Shown piece after piece: positions 28,001 to 38,734 of a stretch of DNA of 64,000 nt. The notes beneath the pieces are model-generated. The model had not been told where the DNA came from. It saw only the letters and a program-made list of their open reading frames with translations, and did not search any database. The position numbers and the translations under genes were made by a program. The number at the start of each line of letters is the position of its first letter. Within the stretch, counting starts at the first letter, position 1. Where the stretch lies: positions 10,196,501 to 10,260,500 of the forward strand of contig NC_134963.1 of assembly GCF_965638725.1 (NCBI RefSeq). Direction: 5' to 3'. The DNA is from Aptenodytes patagonicus. Its lineage: Eukaryota > Chordata > Aves > Sphenisciformes > Spheniscidae.

Positions 28001-31000
28001 CTTCTTGGCCACCTGGGCACACTGCTGGCTCATATTCAGCCAGTTATCGACCAGCACCCCCAGGTCCTTTTCCGACAGGCAGCTTTCCAGCCCCTCTTCC
28101 CCAAGCCTGTAGCATTGCATGGGGTTGTTGTGAGCCAAGTGCAGGACCCGGCACTTGTCCTTGTTGAACCTCATACAGTTGGCCTCAGCCCATTGATCCA
28201 GCCTGTCCGGATCCCTCTGTAGAGCCTTCCTACCCTCGAGCAGATCAACACTCCTGCCCAACTTGGTGTCATCTGCAAACTTACTGAGGGTGCTCTCGAC
28301 GCCCTCATCCAGATCATTATCTGATAAAGATATTAAACAGAACTGGCCCCAATACTGAGCCCTGGGGAACACCACTTGTGACCGGCCGCCAACTGGATTT
28401 AATTCCATTCACCACAACTCTTTGGGCCCGGCCATCCAGCCAGTTTTTTACCCAGCGAAGCGTACGCCCGTCCAAGCCATGAGCAGCCAGTTTCTCCAGA
28501 GGTATGCTGTGGGAAATGGTGTCAAAGGCTTTACTAAAGTCTAGGTAGACAAAATCCATATCCTTTCCCTCATCCAAGGTGATGACCAAGCAGGTCACCT
28601 TGTCATAGAAGGAGACCAGGTTAGTCAAGCAGGACCTGCCTTTCATAAACCCATGTTGACTGGGCCTGATCACCTGCTCGTCGCATGATGGCACTCAAGA
28701 TGATCTGCTCCATACCCTTCCCCGGCACCGAGGTCAGACTGACAGGTCTGTAGTTCCCCGGATCCTCCTTCTGGCCCTTCTTGTAGATGGGCGTCACATT
28801 TGCTAACTTCCAGTCAACTGGGACCTCCCCAGTTAGCCAGGACTGCTGATAAATGATTGGAAGTGGCTTGGTGAGCACTTCCGCCAGCTCCCCCAGCACC
28901 CTTGGGTGGAACCCATCCGGCCCCATAGACTTGTGTGTGTCCAAGTGGTGTAGCAGGTCGCTAACCATTTCTGCTTGGATTATGGGGGCTTCATTCTGCT
29001 CCCTGTCCCTGTCTTCCAGCTCAGGGGGCTGGGTACCCTGAGAACAACTGGTCTTACTATTAAAGACTGAGGCAAAGAAGGTGTTAAGTACCTCAGCCTT
29101 TTCCTCAGCCTTTGTCACTATGTTTCCCCCCGCAACCAATGTAGGATGGAAATTCTCCTTAGCCCTCCTGTTGTTGCTAATGTATTTATAGAGACATTTT
29201 TTATTGCTTTTACGGCAGTAGCCATATTAAGTTCTAGTTGGGCTTTGGCCCTTCTAATTTTCTCCCTGCATAACCTCAGGACATCCTTGTAGTCCGCCTG
29301 AGTTGCCTGCCCCATCTTCCAATGGTCATAAACTCTCCTTTTTTTCCTGAGTTCCAGCCAAAGCTCTCTGTTCAGCCAGGCCATTAATGACATCTTCTGA
29401 TCAAATAAATATTCATATGCATGAACAATTTTACCTTTACTAAAAATGCAAAACATTTTTGATTAAATTATGCACTGTGAGGGTGACAGAGCATGGGAAC
29501 AGTTTGCCCAGAGAGGTTGTGGAATCTCCATCCTTGGAGACATTCAAAAGCCGTCTGGGCAACCTGCTTTAGGTGACTGTGCTTGAGCAGAGGGCTTGAA
29601 CAAGATGACCTCCAGAGGTCACTTCCAGCCTCAAACATTCTGTGATTCTGTGATCATCTTCCAGAAATAGTCATTATCATTAGTGTACCATAAATAAGTC
29701 CATCCTGTTTATTATTAATACTTGGTAACATTTATCATCCACGCATTTATTTAAAAATAGTATTAAAATACAACAGTCCCTAACAGAATTAAAACTGCTG
29801 CAAACATTTCTTTGTACTGAGTAGCATAGCTGGGGAAAGTCACAAATGCTTCCTACTAACTGCAGGCTGTGCAACCTTCTGTTTTATCTGATAGTATTCT
29901 CTGTAGAAGCCATGTAACAGCTGCAGAGATGTTCTACTGCCCTGAGGGAAAGGGAGAGTGCTCTGAAGTGGAGTATGCTGAGCTCAGGTGTCCCTCATAA
30001 GATGTACTTTACAAAACAAGGCTAGAAAGACCTGTGTGGCTGCAGTTGGAAGAGGCAAAAAAACCCACTCCCAGCTTAATCCTGATATTAACAGTCCACC
30101 TTTTTTTGTATTTAGAAATACTGTGGGAGAAGGGAAAACGTGTTATGAAAACCATGCCTTTGAAATTAGTTTAGTCTAGGCCCACAAATATCAGAACGGT
30201 GCAATTATAATGATTATTTCACAGTTTTTATTACACAGCAGATGAAAGCTGATGTTTTTGTGCCTTCACTGCGCATTTTCATGCCTAGGCAAGTTAGGAT
30301 TTCTATTAAATGGAATTTTGTTGCTGAAGGCACACAGAAGAGGTGTCTGCATAGCCATTAATGTATACGGCTATCATCTATGGACAGAAAGCTGTCTAAT
30401 TTAACAAAAACAAGCTTCAAGTCAATACTCCTCCTTACTGTAATTTACCTGACTGCCTTTGCCATGCAGGTGAGCTACATACATTTACTTGAAAATGCCA
30501 ATCTGAGTTTCCAGTATTCAGGCCACCACAGATATTTGCATAAACATATGAAAAAACCCCACTTTAAAGTCACCAGTGTTGCAACTTTCTTCAATACCTC
30601 TCTTGCTTTGCAATTAATGTAAAAGTTTTTCTATGTCATAGCTGAAAAATATAAGCTGATGAATTTGGCAGAAAAGAGAGGAAAACATAATCAAACTGGG
30701 TAAACAAAATAACGTACAGTATAAAGAAGCAGTTGTGAGCAGTGACAAACACATCCAAAAAGAAGTCTACTTCAGCTTAGTGCTATTACTTTTTTTGCTT
30801 CTCACTTCTAAATGAGAAGCAATATGTACTAACATCTACTCAGAAATGCAAGGAATGCTACAATACCTGAATGTAATCTGGCGCACAGACTAAACTGAAG
30901 TTAACATCAGCCCATTTTAGGATCTGCTAAGACTGGCCCATGCTTTAATTTGCAGTAGCGACTGCCTTTCATTTTCATGTCAGCTTTTTTTTTTTAATAG

Positions 31001-34000
31001 ATTTTCTTCAAACTTCATTGCACTAGTACTTTAAGGACACTGCACAAAAGGAAGAGTCAGGGCTCTCTTCATTCCTCTTAGCTGCAGTTTTTTGTTCCCA
31101 AGACAATAGGTAGCTGTAACAGTGCCTCCTGTGTTCTTTTGCACTACCAAGAGATTTGGGAAAAATGTGCCAGCTGAGTTGTAGTGAAGCTCCCCTGGCT
31201 TTGTTAGCATCTAGATGTGGAAGGGGGAGGCAGTGAGATACCACATAAAATCATTGATTATCCCAGAAAAACTGAAATGAAAACTTTAAGTTATGGAATT
31301 TAGCAGCTGCTGTTATCAAATGAAATACATACCTTTTTGTGTTACAGGGAATTTGCTAGGAAATTTTCATTTTGTTAATGATTAATAATAATTTTGCCAT
31401 AGCATTGGAGTGCAATCTTTTCAAGTAAATATTGGCATTTAAAAATCAGGTCCTCAGTCCTACATTCTTTTACCTTGAACAATCAGCTTTGAGATCTGCT
31501 GAGATATGTTTTGTACAGTTTCCTATAAAATTCCTAGTAACATGGATACAGATCTCTCAGCATATTCAATATCTTGGCAGTAAACAGCTGAATTCTTCTA
31601 TTTATCACACATAGTGATTTCGCCATATTTTGCTGCATGACAGCCAAGACACTACCTTAGCAACCTCACTATGAAATTAATATTCCCAATGTGTTGAAGG
31701 TGCAAAGTGACTGTTTCATCTGCAGACAGACCACTGTCCTCTCCATTTCAAATCCGTAGGCTGCACTTTAAAGACAAAAGTCCTAAGAGATTCTGGAGAT
31801 GAGGAGGTTAGAACCTCCGTCTTTCTTTTCGTCTTGCATCACTGGTACAATAATTCTGTGAAAAGATGAGCTTAAAAAAGGTCAGCCAGATTTGTCTGCA
31901 CAAAACTAATTCAGAAGAGGTCATCTAAATAGTCAGAAAAGAGTGGACTGAACACTATTGGTAAAACTCTTGGGCTTACTCAAATTACCTGATTTCTCTT
32001 TGGTAGATTATGGTCATGTAGAAGGGAGGGGAAAAAAAATATAACAATCAACAACAACCACCTCTCCTTTACTGTTCTGGCACCCACTGGATCCAACTGC
32101 CTTATGTTGGTTGATGCTTCCATGTTACTTAGGCTACGAAGCCCTTCGCTTGGAATCTAACATCAGAACAGTGACTCAAGGAAATTAATACCAGTTCTAT
32201 GAATTTCAGCAAGCCTTATTCCTTAAAGTTTTGTAAGACTATGGTATACTATGACAGAACTTGCGCTGTATCCAAGTCCTCTCCGGGTGGCAAAGACAGC
32301 AAGGGAAGAACAGGCACTTTGTGGAGGCTAAAGCTGACAGCTTCCTAGAAGGCATCAGAGCGCCACTGTGCTTGATAGATTTGTCACGTGGTTTCTGTTC
32401 ATGCAACGAAGGGTCAGTTTAAACTGTCCCGTCAGCCATAAACCTACATTAAATCACTGGGGTTTTAGACAGTACACGGAGAAAGCTGTGACCATTCAAA
32501 TCTCGAAGTCTCCGACCTCCTCATATTTCTAAGATCTCAGTCAGCTGGGTTTCAGACATAGTCTGAAGTAGAGGCTTGTGTCAAATCCATGATTTAAATC
32601 AATGCCTGTGATGATTTCACTCTATTAACTGCCTAATGACCCTGTTGCTCCTACTGTTTCGTGGGGATGTTTGCAAACAGAATTAATCAGAGAGAGAACC
32701 ATTGCAGTGGTTATAGTCATGAAAAGCTGGAAGGTTCCAACAGGTCCTGTTCAGCATAATGCCTATGAGCCTTCGTGAGAAAACACGGACAGCAGTGTGT
32801 TGTCAGGGCTGTTTTGTTTTCAACACATCAGGTGCCATGGTTGACAGAAAAATAACTCTTTTTTTTAAATTAATACTGAGACTAGATAAGTACATATTGA
32901 GTAGCAACTGCTAGAAAGAAAAAGCAGAAAATAAGCCTGGGGATGGTTGTCCACTATGAGTGAATGCTCAGTGTGTGATACAGGTTCACAATTAGTTTTA
33001 TTAGAGCCAGATCAACATTTGGAAGATCAAACAGCAGCTGTAGTAGAAATTTTTTCCATCTGTCTCGGTTTCTTCTTCGATGTAGGGACCTTACAATGAT
33101 CATTTATGCCTTTGTTACTTTGGGACTGTATGGCTGCCTGCACTCCACATGGACGCCACTTTAGGATCATTTGAAAAATTAAGGTAGTGCAGAATATAAC
33201 AGACTGACTTTTTTACTGAATGAAGCACTGATGATAAAACACCAACATTTCAGAGTCTGCATTGGCTTCCAATGATTTTCTAAGATGGACTTCCAAATAC
33301 TGGTTTTAATCTCTGAAGTCCTTAATGGCAAGAGGCCCGGTTACCTGAGAAACTCTGACTTTGTGCCACATTACCACAGACAGAAATAATACATTTGAAT
33401 TTCATCTGCAGTCTTTTCTGTACAAATGAAATGAAAAGCAAAGCAAACAGCTATCTACTTCTCAAACACTCTTCCTTTTCTGGCTGACAAGTGGGAAATC
33501 TTATAAATCTTCTGAGCATTCTTCAAAGTCCGTATTTCCTCGAAGACATATTTACTGACAATACAAATTGCAGACTGAAGAGATGGAGGTTTCAGAATGG
33601 TTTAAATGACTTCTTAGAGTACTCTTCTAAGTTTGGGGCATGTACGTAGCTTTTGAGACTGCAAATTCAAAATGACAAACTTGTTACTATTTCACTGAAA
33701 AAAATAAAGTTACTTGCTTTATTTGTTTGCTTTGAGTTCTGGAAGCTACTTGGAGTGCTGACTAGTGGTCAGAGAGATTAAAGGTTGACAACAATTATCA
33801 ACCAGAAACTAGCCTACCCAGGCCAGAAATTATCCTGGCAGCTACTGCCAAACAAGAAGCAAGATTTTCTTTTAAAAATCTGCAGATTAATGGAAGGTAA
33901 ATGAAAGTGGCTGCTATTTAAATCTTGGGTTTCATTACAGTGGTGTGATAGCCAGAACATTTAATGTTCTGTAAGGCTGGAGCAAGAAATAAAGGTTCCT

Positions 34001-37000
34001 TGAATTCACATGCTGCAACTGCCTGCTCAGTTCTCACTTGTTTTTCTTACAGCCTTTCAGAAGAGTGAGAAAAATGCTTAAGCAGAATATAAGAATATGG
34101 AACCAAAGGTGCCGGGTCCGACAATGACTAGGTGTCAGTTGCTTGATGCATGTGCTCGCATAGTGTTCTAAGAAGAGTTTTAAGTCATTTCCATTCTACC
34201 TAAACTGTTCTCCTAGTTCTTGCTAGAGGTTGCAATTTAAGCACTCCTCCTTAAATGAAAGCACTGTATCTAGGTGCAGATGGCAACAGTTACAGGCACT
34301 AACCAGATGCTGCAGTCTCTAATTTGATTGAAAGGGTATAATTAGACAGCAGAAACACTTCAATGAGAGAGTAATGCACAGAGGAAAGGACAGAAACCAC
34401 TTAACTGATGCCAAGATACCCCAGCAGCAACAGAGGCAGGGGCCCACGGATGGAAGGGGCAGAACACCAAATTACCTTCTTCAGATGAGAACATTTTTGT
34501 TTCCCTATGGATGCGAATAGGGATTCTATTATCATAGGTTGCCACAGTTCTTCATGTGGGAACACTGATTAAAACCAGAAGAAGCTTCAGGAGATCAAAG
34601 AGACAAATATGGCTTCTGTGGTCATTATTAAAAATATTTTTAGCAGTGCAATGGTTTTCTTTGAAGATGCAGTTTTATCGATGGAACCAAAAGTTCATTT
34701 GCATACTGTCATATGATTGGTCAGGAAAAAATAATCTCATTCCATATTATGTTATGATGCAAAATAAATGCTTTTGGGAAGTACAAGGCTGTTTGAGACC
34801 TCCCCAAGTGAAAAACTAGTGTAGCATTTTTACATTTCGAAACTTTACTATTCCAATTAATACTAATATAACAAAAGCCCTTATCAAAACTATCAGGCTT
34901 GGGTGCCTATACTGTAACAGTAAAAAACCCCACAACACAACAGTTGATACGAACTACAGAAAAAAACTCAGGAAAGAATGATCTTTGTTTAAAATCGCAA
35001 TTCTCAAAATTGCTAGAAAATAACTCCCCGTTTGGTAAATCAGCCAGTTGAATTCTGATGTGACGCTATGAGGGCGCTTGGTTAGCTGATCATTTCTCCC
35101 TTGCAGCATAGGGGCACTCTGCGTGTAGTTTAAAAATCACCTCTCTCTCATTCTATGTATCCGCGCAGACACACAAACACACACACAGACATATACATAT
35201 AATTTTTATAGTCCTCAAATGCAATCATTTTTGCTGGTCAGAACTAGAGTCTTATTTAGCGTTGGTCCAAACCAGAGAGTAGTCACAGTGAATGACATTT
35301 GATCAAACCTTGACTTAAGCATCTGTCTGTCCTGTAAGAATGTACATTCCTGGGAATGTACAGACATGTGGAGTTCCATACTTGTGCTCCCTGGCAGTGT
35401 GTGAGTTGTTATATATGTGAACTTGCTATTCTTGTGAAACTTGGATTACTAACCTTCAATCTAATAACTTTTTCACCACTTTTCCTTTTTTGTTTTTAGG
35501 AAAAAAAAAAGGTAAATGCTATCTGACTGGCCAGACCCTTTCCAGAATATGTTGGAAGCAGGCAAATTAGCGTATGAGCATGAGAGGTAGTTACCATTAT
35601 TTCTAACACTTAAAAGTATGTATTTTGTACCTTTTTTCTTTTTATTCATACAATACAAACATGCTATATTAGCCACAGCTTTGCAGCTGCTGGCTGGTCC
35701 TCAGCCACAAGACACAAACACACTTGCTTGTCTTGTGATTCTTTATCACTGGAAGTAAGAATGCATGATGTGGTCCCGTAAGAATTTCTGTTCCTTAATA
35801 CACCCATTTGTTTTTTTTCTTTGTGAAGTTTTAAAACTGTTGTTCCATTGTCAAGCGTGGCAGACTGAATCCCTTTGGAAATTTTATCAGGATGGGCCAT
35901 AGCCACTGTGTGCATGGAGGGACTGGTCAATTGCACAACCATTATGGTGTGATATGACAAAGAATGCAAATTTTGCAGCTGGCAGCATGTAATCCCTGCC
36001 TCCCTCCCACTTCTTTGGCTCCATCCTGCCTAAATCCATTCACATAACTCTGGATTTTGAGTTACGCTCTATGCATGTACAAGCATGATATGCTGAAGAG
36101 TCTGACTATTTCGTTTTCTATCTGTCTGGTTAGAAATGCTTTTTCAAGTATTTCCATGATGATTGCTTAAGGCATCTCAAGTAGAACTGCTTCTCTGAAT
36201 CAGCAAGACATGGGCAGAAAAAGATGATGAGATACAAGGTTTGTGAGAGAAGGCTGAAATAGCAGCTCAAAGGAAAGACTCAGCTGGGAAGAAAACCGAG
36301 GACATTGTGACCCAGTATTGCTAAATGGAAAGAAAACAGAGAAAGGAAGAAGAGACTGACAATCATACACATTTCTGATTGGGAAATTAAATGAACACTA
36401 TAAATACAGGAACTAGAAGTGAGAACTTCTTGCACTGAGTATATAAAATAACATTTGTTCACTGAAACTAACATTTGCCGAAGGCATTTCCATCTCTTTG
36501 GCCTTGTAATACAAAACTCACCAAATTCAGACAGTCCTTTAATGTTAGGCAATCTATTCACCCATCTCTTATTTCTGATTCACTTGAGAAATGTGGTATG
36601 ACTGAAGTTTGAATGCTGCAAATGTCCGTGTTTGGATTAATAGAAACTGGTGGACATCACACAGCGAAGCACAAACATTCTGTGAAAAGTAGCACGGTAC
36701 TATGTGCAAAAACAATTGTTAACTCAGTCTAATTTCTGACAATTCGAGCCATTTTTCATAAGGCAATTCCAGAAGTTAAAGTTTCTCTCCTGTCTTAGCA
36801 AATGATGGTGTGACACAGTCTGTATTTTGACTGCATTTTACAATAAACTTATTAAGACATGCATTTGATAAAAAATGAATAGGCATTAAAAACATACCAT
36901 ATGACAAACTGTCTTGCAAAAGAAATATTAGTGTTTGTCATTTCAGAATTCTGCTAGCTTCAAGTGCAACCTGACCCAGCTGATCCCGTTTTGGTCCTGT

Positions 37001-38734
37001 GGGATTAAGGGTCAAGAAGAAGATCCTGAGGTATGCTTTGTGCAGATCAGCGACTCTGCAGATTCTGTACATGCCATACAAATTACAGGTCTTTGTTAAA
37101 TGTAGATTTGCACTGGTTCCAGGTTCTTCAGCAGAAGACACATAGGTAGCAGTGCTTTCTAGATCCATTCTCCTTTGCTACCCCCTCACTCAGAGGCATT
37201 ATATATTCTTCCCCCCTCCCCCCGCCCCAGCTGCTTGTGCTCAGGCATCTCTGTCCCCTTTAGTGGCTGCCAGTGCATGCAGTTAGAAGTTGGCTAGAGG
37301 ATGGAAGTGCAGGTGCGGAAACGGATAGAATCCTCTCAATAGCCTATGAACCAAACATTCACACTGGGATATATCCTCCACTTTCTGTCATGCAGCCTGC
37401 TGTGAGGGACATGGTCACATATGGAGTGTTCGGTCCGCAGTGCTGCTCAGAAACCTTACAAGACATTCTTCAACTTAAGCAAAGCAAGGAGTACCTACAG
37501 TGTGCACCAAACATGCCCTAATGGCACGTACTGGGAACAGACTGTTAGACATGGTCTAGATACGTCCCTGTCTAGGCAGCTCTCTACATGCTTATCTGAA
37601 AATACTCTCATGCTTTACTCACTTCAGGTAACTTCTGAGAAGTTGTAAAGTTTACCGCCTGAGTTCTCTTTCTGGTAAACGGCTTTTTTTCCCCCAAGAA
37701 AGTCTATGTAAGTATTTTCCAAATCTAATTAAGTGCATCTACAAAAACTTGATGAGCAAGTATCTGTTCATGGCAAAAGGAAGTTGAGCAAATTCTATGT
37801 TATAAAGAATAACAACAGTTAGGATATGCAAAATGTATCCAGGAGGGCCATGCATCTGATGGCTGTGACACTGTGATCATCTGGAACAGCCACTTCAGAT
37901 CTTGCGAAGCAGGGTCAACGTTTATCAGAGGAGAACCGTGGTACTTGAAATCATCAGTAACAACTGAGATGAGGACAAAAGGGTGCAGAGAAAATTTAAG
38001 TGAAAAATCCCACTAACAGGTAGCAAAGCTTCAAGCTTCCCAGACTCCTTGGCTGAACGAGAACCTGAATGGCCTGAGGAGCCCATGCTCGACAGGGAGC
38101 TGGGGCAGCACGCTGCAGACAGGCGAGATGGCCACCCTCCAAGCTCTGGCTCCGCAGCCCCGATTCTGCCCTGCTGCCACTGGTTATTTCATTTCCCAGT
38201 GAGTAAGTGTACCCACACCCCACACTCCCCTCTCCCTGCAGATGCCTCCGTTCTGTAGATCTAGCTACCAAACCACTTTGATAGAGAAACGTGCCGCTCT
38301 TCGTCCTCTCACCTCACGCTTTCGTACAGTTTTCCGAGCTCCCAGCTCAGCGAGCACAGGGAGATCCTCAAATACCCACACGCTGCAAACTGCGCACGAA
38401 AATACCCCCTGCATGTTCGCACGAGCAGCTTCGTAGCTGCGACCGACCTGGCGAGCAGGAAGGGACGTCGTCGCGACCTCGAAGAGGTGCTGCCGGGCGG
38501 CAGAGCCCTTCCGCGGGAGGCTGCGCGCCAGCCGCAACTCTGCGGAGTTCGAGGAGAGACTGCCCGGCTCCCTCGCCGCTCAGCCCTGCGAGGAGGAGAT
38601 CGGGGAGCGGCCCCCAACGCGCCCCCCTCCCGGCTCCCCGCGACGCGTCACTCACCGGAGAGAACGGGCTCGCGGCAGCAGCTCAGCGCCAGCCCCGAGA
38701 AGGCCAGGACGGCGGCGAGGGCGGGGGGCTCCAT
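6891..38734 (-). CDS. KREMEN1: KREMEN1, kringle/WSC/CUB transmembrane Dickkopf co-receptor (complete, 9 exons)
   Basis: Join, in transcript order: 38734-38656, 26589-26427, 22417-22326, 15205-15081, 14610-14457, 11110-10778, 10161-10003, 8136-8052, 7053-6891. The lengths sum to 1353 nt, which is 450 residues plus TGA; human KREMEN1 is 473. All phases agree. Order: signal peptide 1-26; kringle about 27-112 ([18 protein letters not shown]); WSC about 113-205 ([33 protein letters not shown]); CUB about 208-316 ([29 protein letters not shown]); stalk to about 369; transmembrane about 370-396; tail of 54 residues with GEIWSIFY and SISIFKKKL. Known of the family: it binds DKK1/2 and LRP5/6 at the plasma membrane, promotes LRP endocytosis and inhibits Wnt signalling. 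The stalk is shorter than in human, and the exon 7 donor is the one uncertain junction. KREMEN2 is less likely, because the tail and domain sequences follow KREMEN1. Confidence 0.95.
8052..8136 (-). CDS. KREMEN1: KREMEN1 exon 8: transmembrane helix
   Basis: The exon is 85 nt and starts after the CU-rich acceptor ending TTTACAG. It encodes [18 protein letters not shown] then AKIFLHITM, a single hydrophobic span. It ends AG|GTGAGT in phase 2, so the joined codon is Arg before SHQIPSATE. Confidence 0.92.
8141..8191 (-). repeat. GA/CT-rich simple repeat, polypyrimidine tract before KREMEN1 exon 8
   Basis: A plus-strand purine run of GAGAGG-type units; in the transcript it is about 50 nt of C/U ending directly at the exon 8 acceptor (8137). 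Confidence 0.85.
10003..10161 (-). CDS. KREMEN1: KREMEN1 exon 7: extracellular stalk
   Basis: The acceptor is TGTTTTCAG. The exon encodes AVKDN..., then [20 protein letters not shown] and TTSPSHP, matching the membrane-proximal stalk of Kremen1. The frame stays open past the chosen donor CCTG|GTAATA to a stop at 9889-9887. The chosen donor is the best phase-compatible site. Alternatives at about 9916 (C|GTTATC), or at AAC|GTTTTG combined with a shifted exon 8 acceptor, are weaker. The 3' edge is therefore uncertain. Confidence 0.75.
10778..11110 (-). CDS. KREMEN1: KREMEN1 exon 6: CUB domain
   Basis: The exon is 333 nt and symmetric (phase 1 to phase 1), between CTTTCACAG and GAG|GTAAGA. It holds a whole CUB domain: [60 protein letters not shown]. 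Skipping it would leave the frame intact. Confidence 0.96.
11578..11985 (-). mobile_element. CR1 3' fragment
   Basis: A reverse-complement CR1 end: AGCTGAGGTTGGAGGGGACC, TCTAGTCCAATCCCCTGCTC, GGATGGAGACTCCACAGCCT, CTCAGCCTCTCCTTGTATGA. Diverged. Located in KREMEN1 intron 5. Confidence 0.9.
12232..12355. repeat. AT-rich low-complexity stretch
   Basis: Dominated by TATATA and ATATGT words; in KREMEN1 intron 5. Confidence 0.7.
12453..12547. promoter_or_regulatory. Compound inverted repeat with octamer motif (KREMEN1 intron 5)
   Basis: ATTAAAG, 9 nt, AGAGGCCTGTGA, 39 nt, TCACAGGCCTCT, 9 nt, CTTTAAT: both arm pairs are perfectly complementary with equal gaps. The central spacer contains ATGCAAAT at 12483-12490, the POU/Oct octamer. 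Regulatory function is inferred. Confidence 0.4.
14457..14610 (-). CDS. KREMEN1: KREMEN1 exon 5: rest of WSC domain
   Basis: The exon is 154 nt, from phase 0 to phase 1. I chose acceptor TTGTCAAAG|TTTGCAGG over the CAG 7 nt further in, because only the first keeps frame from exon 4 and gives the conserved [13 protein letters not shown]. The exon ends RVILFD at A|GTAAGT. Confidence 0.92.
15081..15205 (-). CDS. KREMEN1: KREMEN1 exon 4: start of WSC domain
   Basis: The exon is 125 nt. It begins in phase 1 after ATTCTTGCCAG and ends in phase 0 at AAG|GTGATT. It encodes (M)[18 protein letters not shown] and [11 protein letters not shown], the first half of the WSC domain. Confidence 0.93.
17900..18153 (+). 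mobile_element. CR1 3' fragment
   Basis: A typical CR1 3' end: GAGACACTGGAACAGGTTGT, GATGCCCCCTCCCTGGAAG, AAGGTCCCTTCCAACCC and the tail ATTCTATGATTCTATGA. Located in KREMEN1 intron 3. It has a short internal deletion after GTAGATTTAGATTAG. Confidence 0.93.
18285..18999 (+). mobile_element. CR1 fragment with end of ORF2
   Basis: A decayed plus-strand frame keeps C-terminal CR1 ORF2 signatures ([33 protein letters not shown]). The 3' part, GGTTGGACTAGATGACGGCC then GAGGTCCCTTCCAACC, follows. A second CR1 in the same orientation lies 130 bp upstream. A (TA)n tract follows at 19013. Confidence 0.92.
19013..19042. repeat. (TA)n microsatellite
   Basis: Fifteen TA units following a CR1 3' end. 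Confidence 0.95.
22326..22417 (-). CDS. KREMEN1: KREMEN1 exon 3: second part of kringle
   Basis: The exon is 92 nt, phase 2 to phase 1, between acceptor CTCTTTCAG and donor GAA|GTAAGA. It encodes [18 protein letters not shown] and ends CEIPSCR, closing the kringle with its last cysteines. Confidence 0.95.
26427..26589 (-). CDS. KREMEN1: KREMEN1 exon 2: first part of kringle
   Basis: The acceptor TTCTTCCCAG and donor AG|GTAAGA frame 163 nt (phase 1 to phase 2). The exon encodes [14 protein letters not shown] through GLGEHNYCR, almost identical to mammalian Kremen1. Kringle cysteines and two sequons are visible (NQT, where human has NWT, and NET). Confidence 0.95.
27394..29457 (-). mobile_element. 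CR1 LINE, 5'-truncated, decayed reverse transcriptase
   Basis: The 3' end at 27394 reads, in reverse, as the CR1 tail (GAATCATGGAATCATTTAGG, then TTGGAAAAGACC). Upstream, three overlapping minus-strand frames (29139-28621, 28694-28317, 28408-27563) carry successive reverse-transcriptase blocks: [57 protein letters not shown] and the catalytic [10 protein letters not shown]. The frame changes between them, near 28650-28690 and 28340-28400, show frameshift decay. The endonuclease part is missing. It lies in the same sense as KREMEN1 in intron 1. It is not a host gene. Confidence 0.95.
29473..29654 (+). mobile_element. CR1 3' fragment, opposite orientation
   Basis: It reads CACTGTGAGGGTGACAGAGC through CCTCCAGAGGTCACTTCCAG and ends in TTCTGTGATTCTGTGATC, the CR1 3' terminus. 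It abuts the truncated 5' end of the 2 kb CR1 but runs on the plus strand. Confidence 0.92.
35341..35362. promoter_or_regulatory. Palindromic pair of TEAD-type sites (KREMEN1 intron 1)
   Basis: TGTACATTCC-TG-GGAATGTACA is a perfect 10-bp inverted repeat with a 2-nt centre. Each arm carries CATTCC/GGAATG, the core of TEAD (MCAT) sites. Confidence 0.35.
38656..38734 (-). CDS. KREMEN1: KREMEN1 exon 1: start codon and signal peptide
   Basis: ATG at 38734-38732 opens a hydrophobic leader ([17 protein letters not shown], then SCCREP) of 26 residues. It ends in phase 1 at donor G|GTGAGT. The last base joins exon 2 to give the Glu of ECYTAN, the known start of the kringle region. The start context has G at +4 but C at -3. 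The exon sits inside the CpG island. The exact signal peptidase site is inferred. Confidence 0.9.

Larger units (their letters stand above)
26590..38289 (-). other. KREMEN1 intron 1 (main part)
   Basis: A large AT-rich first intron (whole intron 26590-38655). It contains a back-to-back pair of CR1 fragments at 27.4-29.65 kb and a palindromic TEAD-type site at 35341-35362. No coding exon was recognised on either strand in 29.7-38.2 kb; the open frames there are short and unlike known proteins. Confidence 0.6.

Noticed and set aside
27563-29456. Minus-strand frames of 112-281 residues with reverse-transcriptase motifs
   Set aside because: Pieces of a decayed CR1 LINE, not a host gene; counted under the mobile element.
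27394-29654. Twin-priming inversion of one CR1
   Set aside because: Both inverted parts contain the CR1 3' end, so they are two separate insertions.
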